From positions 15,595,934 to 15,659,933 of the forward strand of contig NC_045138.2 in the NCBI RefSeq assembly GCF_008831285.2: DNA of 64,000 nucleotides, in the 5' to 3' direction. The translations under genes were made by a program, and so were the position numbers. Positions 37,367 to 49,953 of the stretch are shown piece after piece (position 1 is the first letter of the stretch; every line of letters starts with the position of its first letter). The notes under the pieces are model-generated. The model worked only from the letters and a program-made list of their open reading frames with translations. It was not told the DNA's origin and made no database searches. This DNA comes from Nymphaea colorata. Its lineage: Eukaryota; Streptophyta; Magnoliopsida; Nymphaeales; Nymphaeaceae.

Positions 37367-38466
37367 GCGGGGGAATTAGGGATGCAAGCGGGTTGGATTT
37401 GGGTCACATGTATCCATTACCATATTCGGTTGTTTGGATATGGTCTTACTGGACTTCGTATTGGATTTGGACTTCCAAGAATCATCAAATTAGAGCGAAT
37501 CAGATTGTCCACATTCCGGCATTTTATTCGAACAAATAAACGGATATAAAGGTAAGTTAAGATCGAAAAAATATCACTTAAAACCTAATTGTTGAGTTCG
37601 CGAAAACAATATTGGTAGAACCGTGGTTAAATATCAGTGTTATTGGATATGGTTCGGATCTCGGATCCAAATAAGCAATGTGAAGGAAGGAGGGAAGCGG
37701 AAAGAAGCAAGGAAACGAATTTTGTCAATTTCTTGGTAATTTTCGGTGTCTTGAATATAAACCGGATCGAGTAACATTTGGTATCTTCTAATTCGGGTCC
37801 TTCTATTGCTTGTTTGGCTTACCAGATCCATTGGATCCGTGGCGACAGGAAGAAGGTGAGGGTAGCGCGGGAGCCCTACCCAGGCCATCCCAAGGAGGAA
37901 TCGGAAATTCTCCGAGTCGGACAACAAATTTCCGGGTTGATTATTAGTTCTTTACTTGATTTGGTCTTCGACGGCCCTCTCCGTCACAACGTTTGGGCAC
38001 ACGGTGGCTTTTCCTGAATATTCCCGTAAATAGTCGGGAAGAAATGGCGATGACGATCGAAGGTAAGGGGTTTCTAGCCTCACCCATTCCCCCGAATCTT
38101 TAATTCTCGATTTCTAGTGCTGTTTTCCTCTTGATGTCTGCAAATTATTGCCGGTTCTTTTCTGCTTTTCGCTCTTGGAATCTTGCCCTCCTAAATTGGT
38201 GGTGAACGTCTTCTTGGTTCCTAGTAAATTAGGTATTCGTGCCGGCCAACTTGATGGCCAATTTGAGCAGAATAGAGAAACACCTTTTCCCCCTTTTCTT
38301 CAATGGGATTGCATGTGGATTTCGAGTTTCGACGATATCTGAAAGTCAAACTAGAATTCCATGTTGCCACCGTCCGACACTCCCCTCTCTCTCTATCTCT
38401 CTCCCTCTCTCTGATACTCATGGTACTTGTTCATGCCTTGCGAGTTATTAGTTTGTTTCAGTGAAG

Positions 38467-38612
38467 AACTTCGTATATTTTTTGCCGATCGGAATATTTA
38501 CGTCGTGCTTTAAAACTTCGTACAATTTTTGCTCATCGGAATATTTACGTTGTGCTTTAAAACTTCGTATAATTTTTGCTGATTGGAATATTTACGTCGT
38601 GCTTTAAAATTG
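38467..38612. repeat. minisatellite, three units of about 48 bp
   Basis: AACTTCGTAT-ATTTTTGC, GGAATATTTACG and CGTGCTTTAAAA recur three times with a few substitutions. It lies in the probable VPS55 first intron. Confidence 0.85.
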
Positions 38613-39210
38613 GCGCTGGATAATTGTCTTCATTGTGAAATCAAGAGGGAGGTTTGATCTGATGCTGTGGCATTTAAACTATTGAGTGCATTGTTCGTTA
38701 GATGCCGTTACAGGTAGAGTACTACTATTCCTACTGAATTCTGCAAGCTATACAAAATGTTTCATGCAAATACTACTATTCTGCAAAGTTAGTCGGGAGA
38801 AATAGTATCCCCAGTTGGTCTTGATTATCGGCAGAATAAGGTGATTTCAAGAACCTTGAGATTAGCATTTCGCATACCACTTTGGAGTAGCAGAACTTGG
38901 TTACACACCCTAACTAGGAATTAAGTTACTCTGATGGGCATAAGTGTGTAGTGAGGTCGGGAGATATGCCACACAAGGGATGCTTTTGCATTTAAGTCTA
39001 AAACATTCAAGCGAAAATTGCCTTAGTTCCCATTAAATGAACTTATATTGTACAGCCATATATCTGCAGCGACTTATTTCTTTTAGACGTGGATACTTTT
39101 AATTTCTTATACCAAGTTTTTAGTTTTGACTAACTTGTTTTAATTTTTTCTGTTTGCAACTCGGGCTTCATGGTCTCTCAATTGTTTTTTCCTACAGTGT
39201 AAGCCCTCCC

Positions 39211-39252
<42 letters not shown>
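39211..39252. repeat. CT microsatellite
   Basis: About 20 CT units, 60 bp before the first clear VPS55 exon. Confidence 0.9.
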
Positions 39253-39255
<3 letters not shown>

Positions 39256-39311
39256 TCTGATCTTCAACTAGTTTTGTGTTTGATTATCTTTTTTGTTTTC
39301 CTGGTATACAG

Positions 39312-41617
39312 GCTTGCTGGACTTGCATTTATGTTTTCAGCAAGCATTCTCCTGCAAATATTGGTATGCTTCTTGTACTTATTAGTTGTGTTTCTCCCTC
39401 TTTCTTTGTGCGTAGGATAGTGTTTGCCTAGGGATTTTGTCCTAACAGCTCATAAAATACTGTTGCAGTTAAATTTTTGGTGCCATGAATATATTCAACT
39501 GGGTTGCTTTACTTGAGAGAGACAGAAAGTGTGTGTGTGCATTGGTGTATGTATATGTCCTATAATTCAATGCACCTTCTTCAGAAAGGAAGTTTTCAGT
39601 CCGTTTTTTGGAGGTGCCCTTAGTATGTGCTTTTATATGAACTACTCTTTGGTTTACCAGCACTGAAACAAGTGGGGCCTCTGTGGACTACTTTGCCACA
39701 ACTACAGAATGGATTGTTTCCCAATCCTAAAGGGACCAATGGGGAGATTGATGTTAACCAGGGAACTCCTCCATGACTTTGTCCATCTTTTGTTTTTCTA
39801 GACATTGGAATTTATTACTATCCTTTATGATGAGGATACAATTTTATAAGTATGGAATCCTCTTCTGTCGCATTCCTTTCTTATGGCACCTAACTGCAAG
39901 AGACTGATGAAATTGTGTGATCCACCCTTTCTCTGAACTGCTCAAAATCCTCTATTTCCTGGCAACGCTTAAATCGTATTGTAGAATTTGATTCTGCAAT
40001 TTATTCTACATATTATCTCCATAGAGTCTATGAGAATGCACTATCTGCACTGGGTTCACCAATTCAAGTAATACTTTCTTTACTGTGTTTTGTTGGTTGG
40101 TTTAGTAGAAGCTAGTTATTATGTGTACTAGTCCATATGCTGATATGCATATCTCTTGACTCACAATTGAGGAGGTAAAATGATGTTTTGCACTTCTCTC
40201 TTTTGTCCCATTTGCTGACCTCTTAACCTGCCTCTTTCATTCTTGAGTCAAATAGGTGGAACTGGTCCATACTGATACTTGTAAACTAAACACGTAACTG
40301 CTACCATGTTTCTCTTTGGGAACTACTTGTTTACATTTCCTTTTGGGTGTTGATAGATCAGGAGTCTGGATCTTTGTCCTTTGTTTGAAGTGAATAAAGG
40401 TTTCTGACAAATGTATGCATAAGTTTATCTGGAGAAACTTTAAATGTAACTAGGGTGTATTATATAATTGTTTCCCATTATGGCAATGCTGCTGTAATTC
40501 ATAGACTTCTCTGTCATGGGCAGGCTTGTGCCTTGTACAACAATTGGTGGCCTTTGCTATCAGGTATGCATTTTCAATTCATGTCATGTTTTGCATCTGA
40601 GTAAAACATTTATTCACTATACAAAAGTTTGAAAATTTAACTTGGTGGTAACCTGTGGCTGCAGCTCTCATGTATGTATTGGTGCCTATGCCCTGCCTAT
40701 TTTTTGGAGGGGGTTCAACTCAGTTTCTGATTTCCAGGGATGGCGGTGGGTGAGTAATATATTTTTCTTCTTCATCTTCATTAAATTACAGAAATCCTTC
40801 TTAACATAATGCTAGGTTGGATGAGCGAACCTGAGTTCATCAATTATCAGTTTTGATGATTCTCACGATCATCATACGGGAAAAGTTAACTCAGCCAATA
40901 TAAAGTTTCTTTGTCGTTTCTAATTTGATGTTCAGAAGCTGAGTACTAGGCTGTATATCTGCAACACTGAGTTCGATCATTTTCTGCAGTGTGGACGCTT
41001 CAATTTTCTGCGGTTAACAAATTCTTTAGTGCTCACTTCATTAGTTGCTAGGATTTCCAGATGTTTGGCAACTCATTGTGTGATTAAATTTGTCTTTGCA
41101 TTTTGTAAAAGATTTTGTTTGATTCTCTATTCCTGATAGAAAATTGGCTGTGAAATTACTGGATCAACTGTTCGATTGTACATTTCTTTAAAGGAGATTC
41201 TAGCTCTAAAGTTCGTGTATCTTTACATTTTTTTTTCCCACATCGAGAGGGTTAACAAACTAGGATGCAGAACGAACACTACCAATCTTTGATCCTGGTA
41301 GCTTGTGCATGCTGGTGGTGTGTTTTTTTATCATTGATCCTGGTAGATTGTGCATGACGGTAGCATGGTCTAGTTCCAATTCTTTTTATATAATTGAAGT
41401 TGCTGATCTTTTATATCTTTCTACTTTCTGCAGATGGATGGATGCAGCAAAATTTCTGACTGGTGCTTCTGCTGTTGGAAGTATTGCCATCCCTGCAATT
41501 TTAAGGCACGCCAATTTGATAGAGACGGGTGCCATGTTCATCGAGTTCACTTCCTTCTTCATTCTTGTTTGCACAGTGTTATGTTTCCATAAAGTGAGCC
41601 TTGAAGAAGATTGGTGA
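39312..41617 (+). CDS. VPS55/LEPROT family membrane protein, N terminus unresolved
   Basis: Four exons are clear: 39312-39363 (LAGLAFMFSASILLQIL), 40524-40563 (ACALYNNWWPLLS), 40665-40749 (ALMYVLVPMPCLFFGGG) and 41434-41617 (WMDAAKFLTGASAVGSIAIP, ending VSLEEDW, TGA at 41615-41617). All junctions are GT-AG and in phase, giving about 119 residues. The sequence follows plant VPS55 closely: four membrane helices, the ACALYNNWWP motif after helix 1 and the KFLTGASA motif before helix 3. The usual N-terminal piece (about 18-20 residues, of the YLRTCL-GK type) was not found. VPS55 works in traffic from late endosome to vacuole, in yeast together with VPS68. The ATG at 38044 is a candidate start but out of phase without a further exon. 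Confidence 0.85.
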
Positions 41618-41755
41618 AGCTACTTGTATTGCTTAACCAGTAATTGTGCAAAAGAAGGGAAATGTACCCTCCTTCTGGAATCTGAAGAGGATGAATTTTT
41701 CAAATTTATATTTTGTATAAAATACGAACACTTGAAGCTCTCTCTCTCTCTCTCC

Positions 41756-41791
<36 letters not shown>

Positions 41792-44700
41792 TGAACCATC
41801 TAATTGCAAATCGGTTGGATTGATGTGTATGCAATTTGATTATTAGGGATTATATCGGGCTTATATCTGATCTTTCTGCACTCTAAATGACATGCAGAAA
41901 CATTTGTTTGACAAAAACTACTTGTATTCTGTCATATCCAGAGAGGTCCATACTCGATCAAAACTGCACCGTGGTGATACTTGCAGACCCAGATTCAGGT
42001 CCATTCAGATCGACCATACCTGGATCCTATAAAATTTTTGTGGACCGTGCCCATTTCCCACCTGGTAAAATAACGGAATTTCTTCTTAGATTGAGGAAAG
42101 GCTTCAAACCTACAGAAACAGACATCCAGTGTCTTGAGGAAAGGGAATCAGATTCAAGGGGGCTACATGCTTAGTTTCTCTTGAATTGATCGAACCTATA
42201 ACACGAAAAAAATTCAAGAATCCAGTCCCTTGAGGAAGGAAAGCAGATTCAAGAGGAGATATATGCGTAGTTTACCCTGATTTTATGGATGTTAAAAATT
42301 TGAAATGGTTGGTGGCTTAAGCAGAAGCAGCTATGTTTGATTTATTACACAAGGAAACTGCACTTGGCAGGGCCATAAAACCCCGTGGCAGAACCTCTTC
42401 AGATAGCTGATGGCCGTAGAGCTTGCCAGCGCCGCTACGCCATTGAAGCAGCTAATCTAGAACAAATGGAAAGAGAAGCAATGACTGAAGTCATGAGTAC
42501 AAGATTTCATCAACCCCGGTCACAGTCCACATATAATCACAGACCATATTTCCAAGAAATATTTCTGAGAGCATCTGTTAATATCTCCAGCTCTGTCGCA
42601 GTCCATATATGGTCACAGAGCATATTTCCAAGAAATCCTCAGCTAGCTAAGGTGTAGCAATAATTTGAAATCTTCTGGCTTCTTCCGCTGAATCAGCTTG
42701 AGAAAATAATTCAATATACAAGAATAATGTACAAGCACTGAAGGGATGTCTTTTCTTGTTAATATCACATTTCTTGCAAAAATTTGCTGCTCCGCTCACA
42801 AACAAGATGGTGACAGCCCACAGCATTGCTGAGCATAGGGAAGGGAAGGGAAGGGACGTGAGATCGGGACACATTTGGATTTGTATACAGGCCACGCGGA
42901 GTGGACCAATTGGAAACTCATATCTTGAGAAAGATCAATTCAGGCACTAGATGTGACAGACTGGGGTGGTGGCTTTTTGATTTTCTCTGTACAAATTTGA
43001 CGAAAACCATCATCTTTTGATACCTTTTACTTATGAAACCGCAGTTGTCTAGTCAGAGAATTGAAGTCACTTGCTTTAAAATTAAGTATGCTGATAAGAC
43101 CCACAGAGGTGCGGGAAAATTTACGACTTTGGTGGACAAGAGAAGCACCGGAGAAATTGGTGTGACGGACAAAGATGGTGGTGGAAGATTCTGCCAAGCA
43201 GGTACCAGAGAAGTTAGTAGCAATGCTTGGAAACTTCCTTTCGGACAAAAAGAGCACACTCTCGATCGCTTTCTCCTTACCCGATCCTCCGGGTAGAACA
43301 AGGAGCCACATGATTCATGAATGGGCTGGATGAATTTGTTGGTCTTCCTGCAACTGACACTAGATGTGCTAAATCACAGATCATATCATGTCGCGACTTC
43401 CGGCAGTCGACCATTTCACGTGAACTTAAAAATTCTTGTCTCCGTCAAAAGGACTGCCGGAGAAATTGTTACTTTCCCGTCATAAAGCTCATGAGGCTTG
43501 TGTGTTTGTTCGATTGCTATGAACCAAGAAACATTGCAAATGATTACAAAATATATAGCCATGAAGCATGAAAACGATGGGCTCATCTTGTTTGAAGAAG
43601 ACGAGCGAGAGGGGACTTCGACCCTTCACAATGCCTTCATGTTCAGGGCATCTAGAAGGGTTGATTCGCTTTGAGTCAGAGGCAGCCAGGAATTCATCTT
43701 TATGGGCTGAACAGTCAACCCTATTTTGTTCAAAATTTTATGGGAAGCCGAAAATTTTTTTTGAAAAATTTATTAATTAAATTTTAAATTTTTAGCTGGT
43801 GACCCGAGCGTCCCTCAAAAAAAAAAAAACAGTTTTGAACTTAGAATTCCAAGTGCATATCCAACGCGATACGGTGAAAGACGTTTGTTGGTTAGTTTCG
43901 AACCACAAACTTGAAAATCAACTTAAAAAAAACTAGCCATCTGCAACTAATTATAATTCATTGATTTTTAGTTCAAACTGGGAATAATGCAATATATATT
44001 ACATCCTAACATCTGCATGACGCTAAAAATCTGAAATTTCTTGGTTGTACATCTTTCTTCTTATTAAATGACAAAACATTTTATGAAGATGAGAGAGATG
44101 GGACCTATGTCACATGGTGCAGGTACGATACAGGTGCGGGTACAAACACGGTAATCTATAAAAGTTTGAATACACGGATATGACAAATTTTATATTATAA
44201 AAAATGGTAAAATAAAAAAAAACATCAAATTAATAGTTCACTTTTACAGTCTGAAGAAAGTTTGTTTCATCACAAAAGCGTTGAAAGGATTGTTCATGGA
44301 AATAATTGGATGCATCATACAAAAAAAATGACAAAATAAAAAAAAATGTTAAATTAATAGTTTATATATTTGGTGTATCCCACCCATATCCTGTATTCTT
44401 ATACGCCTGTCTGTGTATTGGATACGGGTACGTGGGCTAAATTCACGTATCCGTGTGACAGATACGTTGGGTCAGTCAACTCTCGTGTCCATACGACACC
44501 ATTTTGGACAGTAGTAACTACTTCTAATTTCCTGTTGTCTTGAGTTTGAGAAAAAACCATAAAATTGCTCGTGATAACGGAAACATATCTTTCGAACGAA
44601 GAAGAAATTTCCTGGCAAATTTCATGATGTTATATCATGCAATTTTGTAAATTACGTTGTTTCCAATCCAAACAGGATCTTCAAGTCCACTTTTGCGTGT

Positions 44701-45900
44701 GCCCCGTAATCTGTTTTTCAATTGTAAATATAATTAAGGGAAAAGCTTGGCAAGTGTCCGAACCACGCAAAGGCTACAACGGAAGCTCTACTAAGCGACC
44801 GAGCCATCGCTTTCCGGCAAGTGAAAGACTTGACTCACTCAAGTCGCCGGCGTCGACACGTGAAAGTCGCCGGACAGGCTGGGCCTACACGCGCGGACAC
44901 ACGAACACAAACATTATATGTGTGGTAGTTCGGGCACGGGCGTATTGGTTTGAAAACGAACAGATTTTAGTGATTTGGATGCGTTGGGAGATCAATGCTA
45001 ATGGTCAGAGTACTTCTTGTTCATAAGAAAATGAATGAATGTATCCCAACCTTTTCAATAGCATAACTGGTGAAACTGCAGGTTGGTGACCGTCCAATCA
45101 TCAGCTCAAATTTTTACCGTACATGCAGTGGCGGAGTCAGGACAGTCCAACTTCTGGATTCGGATAGGGCCAAACTGAATTTAAATCTAAAAAATACATA
45201 GAGTGATTAAAAAATAATATTTTTTCATGTAAAAGTTTTTTTTTTTCATTCGTCAAGATGGGGCCATGGCCTAGGCGGCCCCCCCCTCCCTCTGCCCCTG
45301 CGCACATGTGTGACACTCTAGTTAACTTTCCTCTGATCCGAAACCCGGCCTGAACTCCAATGACTTTGAAAAAGAGAGAGGCTTTGGCGTTTTCGAGGTG
45401 TCCACCTTTCTCAATTGAGATGCCATTTTAGACATAGCTGGATGGATGTTAGATTTGAATCTGAATCCAAGTAAGTCAATTTGCTAAGAAAATTCATTTA
45501 AATCCAATTAGTATATATATATATATATATATTACTATGTTCGAATGTCAATATTCAATTAGTCGCATGGTAATTAGAATCTCATTTTTACATATGATTT
45601 CCCCTGAAGTCAAATTTTTTGAAACCGAAACGCGAATTTAGCGTGAGAAACCAAAGTTTAAAAAAAAAAAAAGGAGGGATTCCCTACCCAATAATGGTTT
45701 CTAAATTGAATCCAATGGGGTCTAAGAAACATATGGGGAAACTTCTCAGGTACTCGACTCGAGCAGCGGAAGACTTAACCCTTAATTTATACGGATCTGG
45801 TTTTGGATTCATTTCCTTGAGCCGATAACGCGGCTAAATGGAAATTATAGGGGAGGACGCGGGAAGAACCTGACCGGCACACGTACGGATGTTATATATC
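41618..45900. other. intergenic DNA between VPS55 and NAC
   Basis: No coding exon is supported. CT/CA microsatellites lie at 41739-41791. 42117-42260 and 42519-42636 each contain a diverged direct repeat (periods about 90 and 76 bp). 44100-44510 looks like a decayed non-autonomous element with GGTGCAGGTACGATACAGG at one side and GTGTCCATACGACACC at the other and an internal 120-bp direct repeat. 44750-44960 is a GC-richer island. The open frames of 80-130 codons here have no recognisable domains. Confidence 0.45.
45127..45303 (+). repeat. dispersed repeat, copy B
   Basis: AGTGGCGGAGTCAGGACAG, GGATAGGGCCAAACTGAAT, an AT-rich middle, then GATGGGGCCATGGCCTAGG, a C run and CCTCTGCCCCTG. This is the best-preserved of the three plus-strand copies. 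Confidence 0.75.
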
Positions 45901-45912
45901 TATTTATATATA
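45901..45912 (+). promoter_or_regulatory. putative TATA box of the NAC gene
   Basis: TATTTATATATA lies 66-77 bp upstream of the start codon. A GA-rich leader (45950-45977) follows, common in plant 5' untranslated regions. Confidence 0.55.
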
Positions 45913-45946
45913 CATATGCATCTTCTTTGCGCAAGAATGTTTGTGT

Positions 45947-45977
<31 letters not shown>

Positions 45978-48900
45978 ATGGAAGAGCAGCTGGTCCCGGG
46001 ATTCAGATTCTACCCAACGGAGGAGGAGCTGGTTGGCTACTACCTACAGCACAAGCTCCTCAATCCTCTCGATGATCGATTCTCACGCATCATACCTGTC
46101 GTTAATATCTACGAGCATGATCCATGGCAGCTTCCAGGTTCCATCTGATCTCTCTCTCTCTCATGCATGTTAATGTGAAGCGCTTGTTAAAGAACAGCTC
46201 TGAAGTTGAACATACATTAATAGCCTTTCATATAATGATATACTTTGCAACTCAGCAATCTGCAATGTTAAGCGTTAATTGCAGAGACCAAGAATTTCAC
46301 TTCCTGAGCTCCAACCACCAAAGGTGGAGAGGAGTTGGTCAGAGGAAATTGTAAGTGGTTTTGAGGCTCTAGATCCAACTATCTGCTACACCAAGTCTGC
46401 ATCTTAAGCTATTTCCCAGTGTCTTCCTTGCAAACGAGAAGAGATCTGCTGCTCGTAACGAGTAGTTTTTCCCTAAAAAACATATGCATACGATGGGCCT
46501 CACCATAATTGGCGTGGGACTAATTGAGACTTGAGAGCACGATACTGTGCTGCGGTTGAAAGGGAACATACTCAAACTGCTGCATTCGAGTAATGCAGCC
46601 CCTCCCCAGTTCGAGTTTGGACTGAGAAACAAGCCAAGGGAACAGATCCGCTCGTTTTCGGGCTTGTCTCGAGCTCAGCTTGCTGACCATACTGAAACGA
46701 CCAGTCAAGCTGGAGCTCAAGCCCACATAACTAGCATGTATGTTGATGAACAAAGATAAGGAGGACTAGTTAAGATGGAATTTGAAATGTGTTTTGGATA
46801 ACGTGCAGAAATGGCTGGAGTGTTAAACTGCAGGGAGCCAGATCAGTGGTTCTTCTTCTGCCCGAGGCAGGAGAGGGAAGCACAAGGAGGAAGGCCCAAC
46901 AGGATCACCCCCTCTGGATATTGGAAGGCCACAGGGAGCCCTGGCTTTGTCTTCGGCAACAACAGGATGATTGGCACCAAGAGAACGCTGGTCTTCTACG
47001 AGGGCAGGGCCCCTAGTGGCACCAAGACCAAGTGGAAGATGAACGAGTTCGGTTCTATCTCTCAAGAACAGGCAACCACTTCAAACGCTCAGCCGGAAAT
47101 GGAGGTTAGATCAATTAAACCCCCTTTTCCTTGAAAGTTCTGCCCTACTGTCTGTTCGGGGTCCTGTTCGACCTCCCCCACAAGAAGTAAGCCTTGCACC
47201 TAAAGTATGGGAAAAGAATATCGTGTTTCTGTTTTCCATTTTGTGTTCCATGGAGCTTTCATTTTTACGTTTGTTTAATTTCTGTGGTTGGGAGCGCCAA
47301 GATCATTTTGGTAGCAAAATATCGTGATAGTCTATTGATTGATTAAGTTGGCATTGTTTTTTAGGTTTTTCATGTGTTTTATCTTAATTTTCGCATGAAA
47401 ATTGTTCTTCTCTCAAGTTTCAGTAATTAATTTACATATTTTTGCCTAGGCTACTAGAAATGCAATAAGGAAAAAGAAAAAAACTAATATCAGTCTGCTG
47501 CTGCCAGAAATTAGTGTAGAGAGATTATTGAGGTATTCCAATGTGGGTCAGGCTATGAAAAGGATGGGTGTCTGGTTCGGCACCACCCTTTACAGGATAA
47601 TACAGCATCCATGAGATTTCTTCTGTAAACTAATAACACTGTCCCAATCATTGGCTTCAAGATCGGCCTGGATGAAAAAGCAAATGGTTTTCCTTTAATG
47701 ATCTGTGCATTTGTCTTCAGGGAAGAAAGCGGCGGTCTAGATAGGCTTCTGCAAAAGCTGATCGTACATGCTTGAAGGGTGGTGCAACCAGCTCCATGAA
47801 TTCATGCAGTACTTCTACTTACTTCAAGTACCCCAAAGTCTTTTGATGGTTGGCTGTGTATTTTGGGTCACATGGTAGGACCTATACTTGACTGTTCTTT
47901 GTTTCTTGATTGAGTCTTCCCTAAAGAGGAGATTCAACGTTGAGTCAGTACAGAATACTTTCTTCTTCAATAACAGTAACAAGTTGTTGTTACTGTCCTA
48001 GAAATCTGTTCCAAAATCTATAAATCTATCTAGATCTTTGGAGTAGATTCATGAGGCATGAGGCAGTAACAACTTGTCACTGTTACCAAACATGTTCTTA
48101 GAAGCCATTGGGCATTAGGAACGAAATGCAAGTGTCTTATGGATATGAAATACTTGAACAAAAGTTTCATGAATCTACTTCAATTTTTAAGTAGAACATT
48201 CACATATTATTCCTTTTGCCAAACACTTCCTTAGAACTCTTGCATCTTAACTGAGAGATGGGTGGCCTTTCAAGAACACCAATTTTCTGGCGAGTGATGA
48301 AACTGACATAGGAGGTGTAGGAGAGCACCCAGCTATTGTTCTTGAGAATCGGAGGTTTAGAGAGCACCCAGCTATTGTTCTTGAGAAAAACATCTTATGC
48401 GTTCTTGGCATTATTCCAGCTCTGTCGATCAAATGGAAGGAACAAGCACTCTGTTTTGGAACATACATTCTTATCCACCGATCAAATGAGCTCTTAAAGA
48501 ACATACATAGATAGTCTTAGAGGTAGTTTGGCAGTGGAACACTTGTTGAAAAAAATAAAAATATGAAATAAAGGGAAGAAATTTTTGACGTGAAGGCCAT
48601 CGGCGTTGGAATTCATAGGTCCACACCCGCTTGAAAGGCCTGCTCTTAAATAAAGGAGCTGTTACAATTCATGCGGATGGTAACTCCTCTCCTGCCATAA
48701 AGGTTTGCCTTTACGATTGATAATTATCCGTATAAGTTCCACCATGATCATCTATTCATTTTTTTCCCTTCACCTTGTTTGATCCTTGATTTCTTTTATT
48801 CAAATTCCCATCCTATGCTTTCTTGACCTTGTCTCATAACCTTATAGTAAATTCATCATTTTGCCAAACAACCTATCAAATTACAAGAAGGGGCAGAGGG

Positions 48901-49953
48901 AAGCGGGGACCCACAGGGGCTGTGGCCCTTTCTCTCTTTTTAGAAAAAAAAAAAAAACTAAATGTATATTCTTGAAAATTTTTAACCTGGCATATATGTA
49001 AAAAAATTGAAAATTATTATTTGGCTCTTGTACAAATTTTGAAAATACTATTTGGCCCCTCTAAAAGAAAAATCTCTGGCTCCGTCCCTGGTCACAAGAA
49101 CCCAAAAGTATTATGTATAAGTTATTTAATAAGAAAAACATATACATAAGATTCCGACTTGCAAATCTGCGAAATGGAGCTTCACTTATCCTCATACAAA
49201 CACCTGCATGGCAGCACAATCATTTTATAAGTGCTCGCAATCGGCCACCTAAAGTTGACAAGCTTATCAACTAAGTGAGGGTGACCGGTTTATTCTTTCA
49301 TTAATCAAATGATATATATATATAAAATGATTAATGAATTACATTAGAGGCAAAATTTCTAGCTCCGGTATATCTTCCACAGAAAGAAAGCGATAGCAGC
49401 CAACTTGACGTTTGCTTTTACTATATTGTGCCTAAATGCAACTACATGTCTGGCACTTTTCATGGTTACACGATTCATCATATGCGCAACATGCAACCAA
49501 TTTTTCCAAATCAAGATGGAGAAATGAGCCTTGCCTTTGCCCATTCGAAGGGGACATGACCTTGCTCCCATTTGTCCACATTATGAAAATACCCTTGGTA
49601 TTAAAAAGGCGACATTTCCCCGGCACTTAGACCAGTTGGTTTGACTTATAGATATTCAAAACATGCGAAAAAGGCATGGATGTGTACTTTGAACAACTTT
49701 CCACCAGTTAATTTGATCTTTTTGGAGAAAATGACTTATATATATAAAATTCTTCGGTATGTATTTTATTTATTTTTCAAGCCAAATTAAGACTTTAACA
49801 TTTTTATTTCTACTTGTGACATTGCAGACTCAGCGGGATGAATTTTGTCTGTGCCGAATATACGTGAATTCGGGATGCATGAGGGCCTTTGATCGTCGAC
49901 CTCTCGTCAATGATTTCGCTCATGATGCTGGTGCTGCAGCAGGCGATGCATGA
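45978..49953 (+). CDS. NAC domain transcription factor, NAC090/NAC036-like
   Basis: Three exons: 45978-46137, 46809-47104 and 49828-49953 (TGA), giving 193 residues. The ATG follows the GA-rich leader. NAC subdomains appear in order: [55 protein letters not shown] then [47 protein letters not shown], in the last exon, [22 protein letters not shown]. The WFFF.PRQEREA.GG and CRIYV-S-RAFDRRP strings mark the NAC090/NAC036 clade, linked in Arabidopsis to salicylic-acid, senescence and growth control. Intron 1 is 671 bp and intron 2 is 2723 bp, filled with repeats, so exon 3 could be missed. The tail after subdomain E is only 18 residues, shorter than usual, so an activation domain is not evident. 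Confidence 0.93.
47971..48085. mobile_element. small inverted-repeat element in NAC intron 2
   Basis: Left arm TAACAGTAACAAGTTGTTG and right arm (minus strand) TAACAGTGACAAGTTGTTAC are near-identical and about 90 bp apart, with no coding capacity. It has MITE architecture, but no target duplication was identified. Confidence 0.45.
48322..48385. repeat. 37-bp tandem duplication in NAC intron 2
   Basis: AGAGCACCCAGCTATTGTTC followed by TTGAGA occurs twice, at 48322 and 48359. Confidence 0.85.
48887..49091 (-). repeat. dispersed repeat, diverged copy D (reverse orientation)
   Basis: On the minus strand it starts GGGACGGAGCCAGAG and ends GGGCCACAGCCCCTGTGG, CTTCCCTCTGCCCC. Block order resembles copies A-C but the AT-rich middle differs, so it may be a separate subfamily. 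It lies in NAC intron 2. Confidence 0.5.

Larger units (their letters stand above)
37367..39311. other. region upstream of and including the unresolved VPS55 5' part
   Basis: A possible first exon ATGGCGATGACGATCGAAG (38044-38062) is followed by a strong donor GTAAGG, but its phase does not fit the exon at 39312 directly, so a small exon between them would be needed. I could not find one. 37380-37660 is a GGATTTGG/TCGGAT-rich stretch of repeat character. Confidence 0.4.

Noticed and set aside
41887-42174. 95-codon open frame after VPS55
   Set aside because: No family resemblance. It overlaps diverged direct repeats and lies after the VPS55 3' end.
46284-46354. Candidate small exon in NAC intron 1 (after TTAATTGCAG)
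   Set aside because: Joined in phase to exon 1 it stops at once, whereas the exon at 46809 continues the NAC domain exactly.
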